A DNA stretch of 64,000 nt from Inmirania thermothiophila (GTDB taxonomy: Bacteria > Pseudomonadota > Gammaproteobacteria > DSM-100275), in assembly GCF_003751635.1 (NCBI RefSeq), contig NZ_RJVI01000002.1:979986-1043985 (forward strand). Reading direction: 5' to 3'. Under the pieces are notes generated by a model, which saw only the letters and a list, made by a program, of their open reading frames with translations, was not told where the DNA came from and ran no database searches. This document shows, in pieces, positions 1 through 11,643 of the stretch. Each line of letters begins with the position of its first letter. The stretch's first letter is position 1. The translations under genes and the position numbers were made by a program.

Positions 1-52
1 CCCCCCCCGCGACCCGGCGCCCGCCGATCCAGTGCCCGATGATCCCGCCCAT
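1..52 (-). CDS. mmsA: Probable methylmalonate-semialdehyde dehydrogenase, N-terminal fragment (partial)
   Basis: Only the first 17 codons lie in the window; the gene runs off the left edge on the minus strand. The ATG at 52 follows a GGGGAG ribosome site at 7 nt, and the peptide reads [17 protein letters not shown]. IGHWIGGxRVAG is the usual opening of CoA-acylating methylmalonate/malonate-semialdehyde dehydrogenases (MmsA/IolA). It sits 31 nt after the ald stop, so it is probably the last known gene of the putA-aminotransferase-ald operon. Such an enzyme would convert the malonate semialdehyde made by the aminotransferase to acetyl-CoA. The family call rests on 17 residues and on context; other aldehyde dehydrogenases begin similarly. 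Confidence 0.5.
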   Translation of the reverse strand, partial: MGGIIGHWIGGRRVAGG

Positions 53-83
53 GGCGTGGCTCCCCGCGGCCTCCGGGCCGCCG

Positions 84-1205
84 TCAGTCGATCTCCAGGG
101 CCTCGAGCGCCGGCGTGTACGGCTTGCCGAGGTCGCGCGCCACCGCCTCGTGGGTGATCCGCCCGCGGTGGACGTTGAGGCCGTTGCGCAGGTGCTCGTC
201 CTCGCGCAGGGCCTGCCGCCAGCCCTTGTCCGCCAGCGCCAGCACGTAGGGCAGGGTGGCGTTGTTGAGGGCGAAGGCCGAGGTGCGCGGCACCGCCCCG
301 GGCATGTTGGCGACGCAGTAGTGGACCACCTCGTCCACCACGTAGGTGGGATCGGCGTGGGTGGTGGGGCGGCTGGTCTCGAAGCAGCCGCCCTGGTCGA
401 TGGAGACGTCCACCACCACCGAACCCGGGCGCATGGCGCGGATCATGTCGCGGGTGACGAGCTTGGGGGCCGCCGCCCCCGGCACGAGCACGGCGCCGAT
501 GACGAGGTCGGCGTCGGTGACGTACTCCTCGAGGGCGCTGCGGGTGGAGAAGATGGTGTTGAGCTGGGCGCCGAACTGGGCGTCCAGCTCGCGCAGCCGC
601 TCCAGCGAGCGGTCCAGCACGGTGACGTGGGCCTCCATCCCGATGGCCACGCGCAGGGCGTTGGTGCCCACCACGCCGCCGCCGATCACCACCACCCGGG
701 CCGGCGCCACCCCGGGGACGCCGCCGAGCAGCATGCCGCGACCGCCCATCTCGCGCTCGAGGCAGCGGGCGCCGGCCTGGATCGACATGCGGCCGGCCAC
801 CTCGCTCATGGGGGCGAGCAGCGGCAGATGCCCGTGGGGATCGGTGACGGTCTCGTAGGCGATGGCGGTGCAGCCCGAGGCCATGAGCCCCTCGGCCTGC
901 GCCGGATCGGGGGCAAGGTGCAGGTAGGTGAAGAGCACCTGCTCCGGCCGCAGCATGCGCCACTCCTGCGGCTGCGGCTCCTTGACCTTGACGATCATCT
1001 CGGCCTCGGCGAAGACCGCCTCGGCGTCGGGCAGGATGCGCGCGCCGGCGGCGCGGTAGTCGTCGTCGCCGATGCCGATGCCGGCGCCGGCGCCGGACTG
1101 CACCAGCACCTGGTGGCCGCGCTCGGCGAGCTCGCGCACGCTCGAGGGCACGAGGCCGACGCGGTATTCGTGGACCTTGATCTCGGTGGGCACGCCGATC
1201 TTCAT
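84..1205 (-). CDS. ald: Alanine dehydrogenase
   Basis: Oxidatively deaminates L-alanine to pyruvate and ammonium with NAD+ in the cytoplasm (reversible). The 373-residue length is that of the family. Key residues fall at their canonical numbers: Arg15 and Lys75 for pyruvate binding, His96 as acid/base, and Asp270. The NAD-binding glycine cluster GGGVVG is at 175-180. The ATG at 1205 has GGAGAG 6 nt upstream, and the exact residue numbering supports this start. It lies 19 nt after the aminotransferase stop. That enzyme uses pyruvate as amino acceptor and makes alanine, so Ald would regenerate pyruvate and NADH. Confidence 0.95.
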   Translation of the reverse strand: MKIGVPTEIKVHEYRVGLVPSSVRELAERGHQVLVQSGAGAGIGIGDDDYRAAGARILPDAEAVFAEAEMIVKVKEPQPQEWRMLRPEQVLFTYLHLAPDPAQAEGLMASGCTAIAYETVTDPHGHLPLLAPMSEVAGRMSIQAGARCLEREMGGRGMLLGGVPGVAPARVVVIGGGVVGTNALRVAIGMEAHVTVLDRSLERLRELDAQFGAQLNTIFSTRSALEEYVTDADLVIGAVLVPGAAAPKLVTRDMIRAMRPGSVVVDVSIDQGGCFETSRPTTHADPTYVVDEVVHYCVANMPGAVPRTSAFALNNATLPYVLALADKGWRQALREDEHLRNGLNVHRGRITHEAVARDLGKPYTPALEALEID

Positions 1206-1224
1206 GGCACTCTCCGTCCGGGGT

Positions 1225-2559
1225 TCAGTCGATGGTCTCCAGCACCTCGGCGAGCACGCCGAGGAGCTCGTCGATGTGCGCCCGCTCGATCACCAGCGGC
1301 GGCGCCAGCGCGATGACGTCGCCGGTGACGCGCACCAGCACGCCGCGCTCGAAGCAGCGCAGGAAGGCCTCGAAGCCGCGCGCCCCCGGGGCCCCGGGCC
1401 GCGGCTCGAGCTCCACCGCCCCCACGAGGCCGAGGTTGCGCAGGTCCGTCACGTGGCGCCGCCCGCGCAGGGCGTGGATCGCATCCTCCCACGCCGGGGC
1501 GAGCTCGGCCGCCCGCGCGAACAGCCCCTCGTCCTCGTAGACCCCGAGGGTGGCGAGCCCGGCGGCGCAGGCGAGGGGGTGGCCCGAGTAGGTGTAGCCG
1601 TGGAAGAGCTCGATGGGGGTCGCGGCCGCCTCCATGAAGGTGCGGTGCACCGCCTCGCTCACCAGCACCGCGCCCATGGGCACGGCGCCGTTGGTCAGCC
1701 CCTTGGCCACGGTCATGAGGTCGGGGACGACCCCGAAGCGCTCCGCGGCGAAGGCGGCGCCGAGGCGCCCGAAGCCGGTGATCACCTCGTCGAAGATGAG
1801 CAGGATGCCGTGGCGGTCGCAGAGCGCGCGCAGCCGCTCCAGGTAGCCCACCGGCGGCAGGTACACCCCCGCAGACCCCATCATGGGCTCGACGATGACG
1901 GCGGCGATGGTGCCCGCCCCGTGCAGCGCCACCAGATCCTCGAGGGCGTCGGCGAGGTGCGCCCCCCAGGCGGGCTGGCCGCGCGAGAAGGCGTTGTGCT
2001 CGGGGTGGTGGGTGTGGGGCAGGTGGTCGACCCCGGGCAGGAGCGGGCCGAACAGGCGGCGGTTGGCGCCGATGCCGCCCACCGAGAGGCCGCCGAAGTT
2101 GACCCCGTGGTAGGCGCGCTCGCGCCCCACGAGGCGGGTGCGCGTGCCCTCGCCGCGCAGCTGATGGTAGGCGAGCGCGATCTTGAGCGCGGTGTCGACG
2201 GCCTCGGAGCCGGAGTTGACGAAGAAGACGTGGTCGAGCCCGGGCGGGGCCATGGCGGCGAGGCGCTCGGCGAGCCGGAACTCGCCCGGGTGGCCCATCT
2301 GGAAGGCCGGCGCGTAGTCCAGCCGTGCGGCCTGGGCCTGGATCGCCTCGACGATCTCGCGCCGGCCGTGGCCGGCGTTGACGCACCAGAGGCCGGAGCA
2401 GCCGTCGAGGATGCGCCGCCCGTCGGCGGCGCGGTAGTGCACGCCCTCGGCCCCCACCACCAGGCGCGGTGCGGCGCGGAACTGGCGGTTGGCGGTGAAG
2501 GGCTTCCAGAGCGCGTCGAGGCGCAGCTCCGCAGGGACGGCGTGGTAGGCATCGCTCAC
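1225..2559 (-). CDS. Omega-amino acid:pyruvate (beta-alanine) aminotransferase, class III
   Basis: PLP-dependent class III transaminase of 444 residues that should move the amino group of beta-alanine or another omega-amine onto pyruvate, giving an aldehyde (malonate semialdehyde) plus L-alanine. The N-terminal LWKPFTANRQFRAAPRL segment (residues 17-33) is characteristic of the omega-amino acid:pyruvate branch. FDEVITGFGR is at 256-265, and the PLP lysine is Lys286 in TVAKGLTNG. The start is a GTG whose last two bases enter the putA stop (GTGA overlap, 2556-2559), indicating translational coupling. Downstream are ald and probable mmsA, which would consume its two products. Substrate choice is inferred. 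Confidence 0.88.
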   Translation of the reverse strand: MSDAYHAVPAELRLDALWKPFTANRQFRAAPRLVVGAEGVHYRAADGRRILDGCSGLWCVNAGHGRREIVEAIQAQAARLDYAPAFQMGHPGEFRLAERLAAMAPPGLDHVFFVNSGSEAVDTALKIALAYHQLRGEGTRTRLVGRERAYHGVNFGGLSVGGIGANRRLFGPLLPGVDHLPHTHHPEHNAFSRGQPAWGAHLADALEDLVALHGAGTIAAVIVEPMMGSAGVYLPPVGYLERLRALCDRHGILLIFDEVITGFGRLGAAFAAERFGVVPDLMTVAKGLTNGAVPMGAVLVSEAVHRTFMEAAATPIELFHGYTYSGHPLACAAGLATLGVYEDEGLFARAAELAPAWEDAIHALRGRRHVTDLRNLGLVGAVELEPRPGAPGARGFEAFLRCFERGVLVRVTGDVIALAPPLVIERAHIDELLGVLAEVLETID

Positions 2560-5500
2560 GGCTTGCTTCCTCCCTCGGCCTCCTCGTCCTGCAGCGAGAC
2601 GAGGCTGGCGTTGCCGCCGGCGGCGGTGGTGTCGATGGACAGCGTGCGCTCGGTGGCGAAGCGTAGCAGGTAGTGGGGGCCGCCGGCCTTGGGGCCGGTC
2701 CCGGACAGCCCCTCGCCGCCGAAGGGCTGCACCCCCACCACGGCGCCGATCATGTTGCGGTTGACGTAGGTGTTGCCGACCCGGACGCGGGCGTGGATGT
2801 AGCGCGCGGTGGCGTCGATGCGGGTGTGCACGCCGAGGGTCAGGCCGTAGCCGGTGCCGTTGATGGCCTCGATGACGCGGTCGAGCGCGCTGGCGCGGTA
2901 GCGGATGACGTGCAGCACGGGGCCGAAGACCTCGCGCTCGAGGCGGCCGATGTGGTCCAGCTCCACCAAGGTCGGCGGGAAGAAGGTGCCGTTGGCGGTC
3001 TCCCCGGGCAGGGGCAGGCGGTGCAGGATGCGCGCCTCGCGCTCCATGCGCTCGACGTGGGCGGCGAGCGTGGCCCGCGCCTGCTCGTCGATCACCGGGC
3101 CGACGTCGGTGGCGAGCCAGCGCGGGTCGCCGATGGCGAGCTCGTCCATGGCCCCGGCGATCATGCGCAGCAGCCGCTCGGCCACCTCCTCCTGGACGAA
3201 GAGCACCCGCAGCGCGGAGCAGCGCTGGCCGGCGCTGCGGAAGGCCGAGGTGAGCACGTCCACCACCACCTGCTCGGGCAGGGCGCTGGAATCCACCACC
3301 ATGCAGTTCTGGCCGCCGGTCTCGGCGATCAGGGGCACGATGGGCCCCTCGCGCGCGGCCAGCGCGCGGTGGATGTGGCGGGCGGTCTCGGTGGAGCCGG
3401 TGAAGGCGACGCCGGCGGTGCGGGGATCCGCCACCAGGCGCGCCCCCACCACCTCGCCCGCCCCCGGCAGCAGGTGCAGGACCTCGCCGGGCACCCCGGC
3501 CTCGTGCATGAGGGCGACCGCGCGCGCGGCCATGAGCGGGGTCTGCTCGGCGGGCTTGGCCACCACCGCGTTGCCCGCAGCGAGCGCCGCCGCCACCTGG
3601 CCGGTGAAGATGGCGAGAGGGAAGTTCCACGGGCTGATGCAGGCGAAGACGCCGCGGCCGTGCAGGCTCATGCGGTTGTCCTCGCCGGTGGGCCCGGGCA
3701 GGCGCATGGGTTCGGCGAAGGCGGCGCGGGTCTGCGCCGCGTAATAGCGGCAGAAGTCCACCGCCTCGCGCACCTCGGCGAGCGCATCGGGGATGGTCTT
3801 GCCGCCCTCGCGCACGGCGATGGCCATGAGCTCGTCGCGGTGGCGCTCGTAGAGCTCGGCCACCCGCTCGAGGATCTCCGCCCTGCGCGTCGCGGGGGTG
3901 GCGTCCCAGGCCGGCTGCGCCGCCGCCGCCACCGCCAGCGCCTCGTCCACGAGGGCCTCGTCCGCCTCCACCACCTCGCCCGCCACCCGGCGCCGATCCG
4001 CGGGCTCGTGCACCGGGCGGGCCCGGCCCTCGCGGGCGCGGCCCGCCACCAGCGGCGCCGCGCGCCAGCGATGCTCGCCGAAAGCGCCCATGCCCTCGGC
4101 CAGGCGCGCCAGGGCCAGCGGGTCGTTGAGCTCGATCCCGGCGGAGTTGCGCCGCTGCGGCGCGTAGAGGTCGGCGGGCAGCGGGATGCGCGGATGGGGG
4201 GCGCCGGCGAGATCCGCCGCCCGCGCCACCGGGTCGGCGACGATGGCCTCCACCGGCAGCCGCTCGTCCACGATGCGGTTGACGAAGGAGGTGTTGGCGC
4301 CGTTCTCCAGCAGCCGCCGCACCAGGTAGGGCAGCAGGTCCTCGTGGCTGCCCACCGGGGCGTAGACCCGGCAGGCGACCCCCTCGGGGCCCACCACCTG
4401 GTCGTAGAGCGGCTCGCCCATGCCGTGGAGGCGCTGGAACTCGAGGTCGCGCCGGCCCGCGGCCATCTCCAGGACCCAGGCCACGGTGTGGGCGTTGTGG
4501 GTCGCGAACTGCGGGTAGAAGGCCGCACCGGCGGCGAGCAGGCGGCGGGCGCAGGCGAGGTAGGAGACGTCGGTGTAGACCTTGCGGGTGAAGACCGGGT
4601 AGCCGGCCAGCCCCCGCTCCTGGGCGCGCTTGATCTCGGTGTCCCAGTAGGCGCCCTTGACCAGCCGCACCATGAGACGGCGCCCGCTCGCGCGCGCCAG
4701 CCCCTCGAGCCAGTCGATGAGGGGACGGGCCCGCTTCTGGTAGGCCTGCACCGCAAGCCCCAGCCCCTCCCAGCCGGCGAGCCCCGGATCGCGCGCCAGA
4801 CGCTCGACGAGCGCCAGCGAAAGATCCAGCCGCTCGGCCTCCTCGGCGTCGATGGTCAGGCCGATGTCCACCTCGCGCGCGGCCGCCGCGATCTCGCGCA
4901 GGCGCGGCCAGAGCTCGGCGAGCACGCGCTCGCGCTGGGCCTCCTCGTAGCGCGGGTGGAGGGCCGAGAGCTTGACCGAGATCCCCGGCCCCTCCAGCGG
5001 GCCGCGTCCGCCGGCCTCGCGGCCGATGGCCTCGATGGCGCCGAGGTAGGCGCGGTGGTAGCGCTCGGCGTCGGCGCGGGTGCGCGCCGCCTCGCCGAGC
5101 ATGTCATAGGAGTGGCGGTAGCCGCGCCCCTCGGCCTCGCGCGCCCGCGCGAGGGCCTCGCCGATGGTGCGCCCCATCACGAACTGCCGCCCCAGGATGC
5201 GCATCGCGGCGAGCAGGGCCTGGCGCACCACGGGCTCGCCGCTGCGGGCCACCAGGCGCTGGAGGAAGCCGCCGACGTCCTCGGTCTCGCGCTCGCTCAG
5301 GCGCACCAGGCGGCCGGTGAGCATCAGCGCCCAGGTGGAGGCGTTGACGAAGATGGAGCCGCCCTCGCCGAGATGGCGCGAGAAGTCGGCCTCGGCCAGC
5401 TTGTCGCGGATGAGGCGGTTGGCGGTCTCGGGGTCGGGGATGCGCAGCAGCGCCTCCGCCAGGCACATGAGCACGATCCCCTCGCGGCTGGAGAGGTCGT

Positions 5501-5723
5501 ACTCGTGGAGGAAGGCGTCGAGGCCGCCGCGCCGCGTGCGCTCGGCACGCACCGTCTCCACCAGGGCGCGGGCGCGCGCCTCGATGCGGGCGCCGGTGGC
5601 GGCGTCGGTGCGCGCCTCCGCCACCAGGCGCATGACCGCGTCGGCCTCGGGCGCGAGATAGGCCTCGCGCACGGCCCGGAGGCCGGCGCCCCCTGCGGAG
5701 GACATGTTCTGCGGACGGATCAT
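2556..5723 (-). CDS. putA: Bifunctional proline dehydrogenase / L-glutamate-gamma-semialdehyde dehydrogenase
   Basis: Oxidises proline to glutamate in two channelled steps. The 1055 residues form an N-terminal helical arm, an FAD-dependent proline dehydrogenase barrel (VKGAYWDTEIKRAQ near residue 356) and an NAD-dependent P5C dehydrogenase whose catalytic Cys is in FRSAGQRCSALR near residue 833. The ribbon-helix-helix DNA-binding domain of trifunctional PutA is absent, so it should not autorepress. The ATG at 5723 has GGAAGG 5 nt upstream; a Met six codons in is an alternative. It is first gene of the minus-strand catabolic operon and overlaps the next gene by GTGA. A strong hairpin lies upstream at 5795-5828. 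Confidence 0.95.
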   Translation of the reverse strand: MIRPQNMSSAGGAGLRAVREAYLAPEADAVMRLVAEARTDAATGARIEARARALVETVRAERTRRGGLDAFLHEYDLSSREGIVLMCLAEALLRIPDPETANRLIRDKLAEADFSRHLGEGGSIFVNASTWALMLTGRLVRLSERETEDVGGFLQRLVARSGEPVVRQALLAAMRILGRQFVMGRTIGEALARAREAEGRGYRHSYDMLGEAARTRADAERYHRAYLGAIEAIGREAGGRGPLEGPGISVKLSALHPRYEEAQRERVLAELWPRLREIAAAAREVDIGLTIDAEEAERLDLSLALVERLARDPGLAGWEGLGLAVQAYQKRARPLIDWLEGLARASGRRLMVRLVKGAYWDTEIKRAQERGLAGYPVFTRKVYTDVSYLACARRLLAAGAAFYPQFATHNAHTVAWVLEMAAGRRDLEFQRLHGMGEPLYDQVVGPEGVACRVYAPVGSHEDLLPYLVRRLLENGANTSFVNRIVDERLPVEAIVADPVARAADLAGAPHPRIPLPADLYAPQRRNSAGIELNDPLALARLAEGMGAFGEHRWRAAPLVAGRAREGRARPVHEPADRRRVAGEVVEADEALVDEALAVAAAAQPAWDATPATRRAEILERVAELYERHRDELMAIAVREGGKTIPDALAEVREAVDFCRYYAAQTRAAFAEPMRLPGPTGEDNRMSLHGRGVFACISPWNFPLAIFTGQVAAALAAGNAVVAKPAEQTPLMAARAVALMHEAGVPGEVLHLLPGAGEVVGARLVADPRTAGVAFTGSTETARHIHRALAAREGPIVPLIAETGGQNCMVVDSSALPEQVVVDVLTSAFRSAGQRCSALRVLFVQEEVAERLLRMIAGAMDELAIGDPRWLATDVGPVIDEQARATLAAHVERMEREARILHRLPLPGETANGTFFPPTLVELDHIGRLEREVFGPVLHVIRYRASALDRVIEAINGTGYGLTLGVHTRIDATARYIHARVRVGNTYVNRNMIGAVVGVQPFGGEGLSGTGPKAGGPHYLLRFATERTLSIDTTAAGGNASLVSLQDEEAEGGSKP

Positions 5724-5794
5724 GGGCCTTCCACCCGTGTGGTGCGGCGCGCCCCGCGGCCGAAGGCCCGGGGACGCCGCGGCTGCCGGAAACG

Positions 5795-5828
5795 GCGAGG
5801 GCCCGGGGTCGCGGCCCCGGGCCCTCGC
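5795..5828 (-). terminator. Hairpin terminator between livK and putA
   Basis: A perfect 14-bp inverted repeat (5795-5808 with 5815-5828) encloses a 6-nt loop, 26 nt downstream of the livK stop. Read on the minus strand, the stem is followed by CGTTTCC, so the T tract is short. Its position between livK and putA fits an intrinsic terminator that keeps the two operons separate. Confidence 0.7.
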
Positions 5829-5853
5829 GTCTCAGAGCGGCCTCAGGGACCGG

Positions 5854-6951
5854 TCAGTTCTGGACGTAGTCGTACTTGCCGTCCTTCCACTCGTAGACGA
5901 CGTAGCCGGGGGCGGTGACGTCGCCCTTGGCGTCGAAGCCGATGCGGCCGAGGACGGTGTCGAACTGGCTGCTCTTGAGGACCTTCGCCAGCTTCATCGG
6001 GTCGGTGGTGCCGGCCTTCTCGGCGGCCTGGGCGAAGACCTGGATGGCGCCGTAGGTGTAGAGGGTGTAGCCCTCGGGCTTGTAGCCGGCGGCGAGGAAC
6101 TTCTCCACCACCGGGCGCGCCTCCGGGTTCTTCGCCGGGTCGGGGCTGAAGGTCATCAGCGTGCCCTCGCCGGCCTTGCCCGTGATCGCCCAGTACTCGT
6201 CGGTGACCAGCGCGTCACCCGACATCAGGACGGCGTCGAGCCCCTGCTGGCGGGCCTGGCGGATGATGAGCCCGGCCTCGGTGTGATAGCCGCCGATGTA
6301 GATGAGGCCGATGCCCTCGTCCTTCATCTTGGAGACCAGCGCCGAGTAGTCCTTCTCGCCGGCGGTGTAGGGCTCGTACATGGCCTCACGGATGCCGCGC
6401 TTGTGCAGCTGCTTGCGCGTCTCGTCCGCCAGCCCCTTGCCGTAGGCGGTCTTGTCGTGGAGGATCGCGATCTTGCGATCGGCGAAGTGGTCGGCGATGT
6501 AGTTGCCGGCGACGATGCCCTGCTGGTCGTCACGGCCGCAGACGCGGAAGACGTTGGGCAGGCCGCGGTCGGTCAGCTTCGGGTTGGTGGAGGCGGGCGA
6601 GATCATCAGGATCCCCTCCTCGGCGTAGACCTCGGAGGCCGGGATCGACGAGCCGGAGCAGAAGTGCCCGGCCACGAACACCACGCCCTTGTTGACGAGC
6701 TGGTTGGCCACCGCCACCGCCTGCTTGGGGTCGCAGGCGTCGTCGCCGATGATCAGCTCGAGCTTCTGGCCCAGCACCCCGCCCTTGGCGTTGATGTCGG
6801 CCACCGCCATCTCGGCGCCGCGGCGCATCTGCTCGCCGAAGGAGGCGTACTGGCCGGTCATCGGGCCCACGGTCGCGATCTTGATCTCGGCGTGGGCGGC
6901 AAGCCCGAAGGCCATCGCCGCCACACCCGAAAGGAGCGCGATCTTCTTCAT
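5854..6951 (-). CDS. livK: Branched-chain amino acid ABC transporter, periplasmic binding protein
   Basis: Periplasmic solute receptor of 365 residues for the LivHMGF permease encoded upstream. A signal peptide (MKKIALLSGVAAMAFGLAAHA) occupies residues 1-21, and the mature chain begins EIKIATVGPMTGQYASFG, the standard type-I Leu/Ile/Val-binding fold opening. The ATG at 6951 is chosen because it starts the signal peptide and has AGGAGAG at correct spacing; the frame stays open 36 codons further upstream without a site. It has its own sigma-70-like promoter at 7055-7082 and ends at the hairpin 5795-5828, so it can be made in excess of the membrane subunits. Ligand specificity is inferred from family and operon. 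Confidence 0.93.
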   Translation of the reverse strand: MKKIALLSGVAAMAFGLAAHAEIKIATVGPMTGQYASFGEQMRRGAEMAVADINAKGGVLGQKLELIIGDDACDPKQAVAVANQLVNKGVVFVAGHFCSGSSIPASEVYAEEGILMISPASTNPKLTDRGLPNVFRVCGRDDQQGIVAGNYIADHFADRKIAILHDKTAYGKGLADETRKQLHKRGIREAMYEPYTAGEKDYSALVSKMKDEGIGLIYIGGYHTEAGLIIRQARQQGLDAVLMSGDALVTDEYWAITGKAGEGTLMTFSPDPAKNPEARPVVEKFLAAGYKPEGYTLYTYGAIQVFAQAAEKAGTTDPMKLAKVLKSSQFDTVLGRIGFDAKGDVTAPGYVVYEWKDGKYDYVQN

Positions 6952-6989
6952 GCCTTTCTCTCCTTCGTGGTGGCTCTCGATCTGCACGC

Positions 6990-7008
6990 CGGGCCCCCTC
7001 GGGGCCCG
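6990..7008 (-). other. Hairpin in the livK leader
   Basis: Inverted repeat of 8 bp (6990-6997 with 7001-7008) and a 3-nt loop, about 40 nt before the livK start. It lies within the predicted 5' untranslated region, between the promoter at 7055-7082 and the ribosome site. It may affect livK mRNA stability or partly terminate read-through from the liv operon; no role is proven. Confidence 0.4.
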
Positions 7009-7043
7009 CCGCGCCCTCCATCCCCGCGGGGGACGGAACCGCG

Positions 7044-7082
7044 CGGACGTCCGAACCATAGCACGCGGCCGGCGCCCGTCAA
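7044..7082 (-). promoter_or_regulatory. livK promoter with palindrome at the predicted start site
   Basis: On the minus strand a -35 TTGACG (7082-7077) and a -10 TATGGT (7060-7055) are separated by 16 bp, one of the best sigma-70 matches in the window. The perfect 10-bp palindrome CGGACGTCCG (7044-7053) starts just past the -10, where transcription would begin. It could be an operator; no regulator is encoded beside it. Confidence 0.6.
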
Positions 7083-7092
7083 ATCGTCGCCC

Positions 7093-7443
7093 TCAGCCGA
7101 AGCTGCGCTTCTCCCGGTAGGCCCAGAGCCCCGCCCGCTCGTACTGCCACGGGTACTGCTCCACCATCCGCCGCACGTGGTAGTAGCGGTAGGCCACCAG
7201 CCCGATGGCCACGAGCACCGCCGCGTCGGCGAGGAAGCCCGTGGCGCTGAGCAGCCTGCCCTCGAAGAGGGCGTAGATGAGGAAGCGGCTACCGGCGGCC
7301 TCCAGGATGCAGTAGGCGACCACCTGCCAGGCCGGGCGCCAGGTGTTGGCCACCGCCCGCCCCGTCATCCAGGCCGCGCCTCCCATGAGGATCACCGTGA
7401 CCCCGATGAACACCCCCAGTCGCGCGCCGAGCAAGGCCTCCAT
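7093..7443 (-). CDS. Small conserved membrane protein in the liv operon
   Basis: A 116-residue protein with about three hydrophobic segments (roughly residues 6-22, 38-60 and 66-85) and a positively charged, aromatic C-terminus (YRYYHVRRMVEQYPWQYERAG). GAGGAGG lies 8-9 nt before the ATG. It sits between livF and livK and is co-oriented, so it may assist assembly or regulation of the transporter. From memory, a DUF6867-type family of this size occurs at this place in some proteobacterial liv operons; I could not check that. No catalytic motif is visible. Confidence 0.7.
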   Translation of the reverse strand: MEALLGARLGVFIGVTVILMGGAAWMTGRAVANTWRPAWQVVAYCILEAAGSRFLIYALFEGRLLSATGFLADAAVLVAIGLVAYRYYHVRRMVEQYPWQYERAGLWAYREKRSFG

Positions 7444-7468
7444 CGCGTCGTCCTCCTCGCAGGCCGTG

Positions 7469-8185
7469 TCAGTGCTTGACGCCGCCCTCGAGATAGGCGG
7501 CGCGGACCTCCGGATTGGCCAGCAGCTCCTGCCCGGTCCCGGTCATGATGATCCTGCCGGTGGCCATGACGTAGGCGCGGTGGGCCAGGCGCAGGGCATG
7601 GTAGGCGTTCTGCTCCACCAGGAAGATGGTCACCTTCTGCTGGCGGTTGATCTCCCGGATGACCTCGAAGATCTGCTTCACCACCAGCGGGGCGAGCCCC
7701 AGCGACGGCTCGTCCAGGAGGAGGATGCGCGGGCGCGCCATGAGCGCCCGGCCGATCGCGAGCATCTGCTGCTCGCCGCCGGAGAGGGTGCCGCCGCGCT
7801 GGTGCTGCCGCTCCTTGAGGACGGGGAAGAGGGTGAAGACCCGCTCGAGATCCTCGTCGAAGTACCTGGGGTCGGCCACCGTGGCGCCCATCTGCAGGTT
7901 CTCGAGCACGGTCATCTTGGGGAAGATCCTGCGCCCCTCCGGGGCGTGGGCGATGCCGCGTCGCACGATCTCGTAGGTGGGCAGATGGGTGATGTCCTCG
8001 CCCTCGAGCACGATCCGCCCCGCGGCCGCCCGCGGATGGCCGCAGATGGTCATGAGCAGCGTCGTCTTGCCGGCGCCGTTGGCGCCGATGAGGGTCACGA
8101 TCTCGCCCTCCTCGACGTGCAGGTCGACGCCGTGCAGGGCCTGAATGTGCCCGTAGAAGGTCTCGACCCCCTCGATGCTCAGCAT
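7469..8185 (-). CDS. livF: Branched-chain amino acid ABC transporter ATPase LivF
   Basis: Cytoplasmic ATPase subunit (238 residues) that with LivG powers the LivHM permease. Walker A GANGAGKT is at 34-41, the ABC signature LSGGEQ at 134-139, and Walker B LLLDEP at 155-160. The short helical domain (HAPEGRRIFPKMTVLENL) is typical of LivF. TAGGAG precedes the ATG at 8185. It lies 22 nt downstream of livG in the same operon. Confidence 0.95.
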   Translation of the reverse strand: MLSIEGVETFYGHIQALHGVDLHVEEGEIVTLIGANGAGKTTLLMTICGHPRAAAGRIVLEGEDITHLPTYEIVRRGIAHAPEGRRIFPKMTVLENLQMGATVADPRYFDEDLERVFTLFPVLKERQHQRGGTLSGGEQQMLAIGRALMARPRILLLDEPSLGLAPLVVKQIFEVIREINRQQKVTIFLVEQNAYHALRLAHRAYVMATGRIIMTGTGQELLANPEVRAAYLEGGVKH

Positions 8186-8207
8186 GGCTCCTACCCCCGA
8201 ACCGTGT

Positions 8208-10384
<2,177 letters not shown>

Positions 10385-10387
10385 CGC

Positions 10388-11303
<916 letters not shown>

Positions 11304-11643
11304 GGCTTCCGCTCCTCGCTCCCGGCGGCGGTCCACGTCCGCGCCGCCCCGGGGCTGCCGTCGGGCCGTCGTCTCGGACTCAGGTCAACCTGCCACCATG
11401 CGGGGGCGCTGCGGGGGACGGTGTCGCGGCCTTGTGGTTGTCGTTGCCCGACCCTCGGCCACCCCGCACGGGCGGGGATGCGCCGACGGTGCCCGCCGCC
11501 GGGACGGGATCGTCCCGCCCCTGCGCCTCCTCCGATCCTCTCCGCTCGGGCGGGGGCCCCGCCCGATGGGGCGCGCACTTTACCGGCAAGGAGGGGCATC
11601 CGCAACCCCTTCTTATCCGAGGCATAAGGAAAAGTTGTCCTCC
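11304..11643. other. 340-nt non-coding stretch upstream of livH
   Basis: The only gap above 300 nt in the window. It is mostly GC-rich and shows no convincing gene. Two small dyads stand out: a 7-bp stem with 4-nt loop at 11500-11517, and an AT-rich island at 11611-11638 containing CTTAT-N7-ATAAG (11612-11628). The second is the likeliest promoter or operator for livH, but no well-spaced sigma-70 hexamer pair was found. Confidence 0.4.

Noticed and set aside
1-8. A run of eight C at the window start
   Set aside because: It fits the GTC-GCG-GGG-GGG reading of the partial gene start and lies at an edge, so no repeat call is made.
2560-3630. An N-terminal extension of the aminotransferase to 801 residues
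   Set aside because: The extra 357 residues are antisense-like, out-of-frame reading of putA. The GTG at 2559 gives the family N-terminus and a coupled GTGA junction.
2673-5918. A 1081-codon plus-strand frame over putA
   Set aside because: putA is certain on the minus strand; the opposite frame shows only Gly/Ala/His/Arg-rich antisense text.
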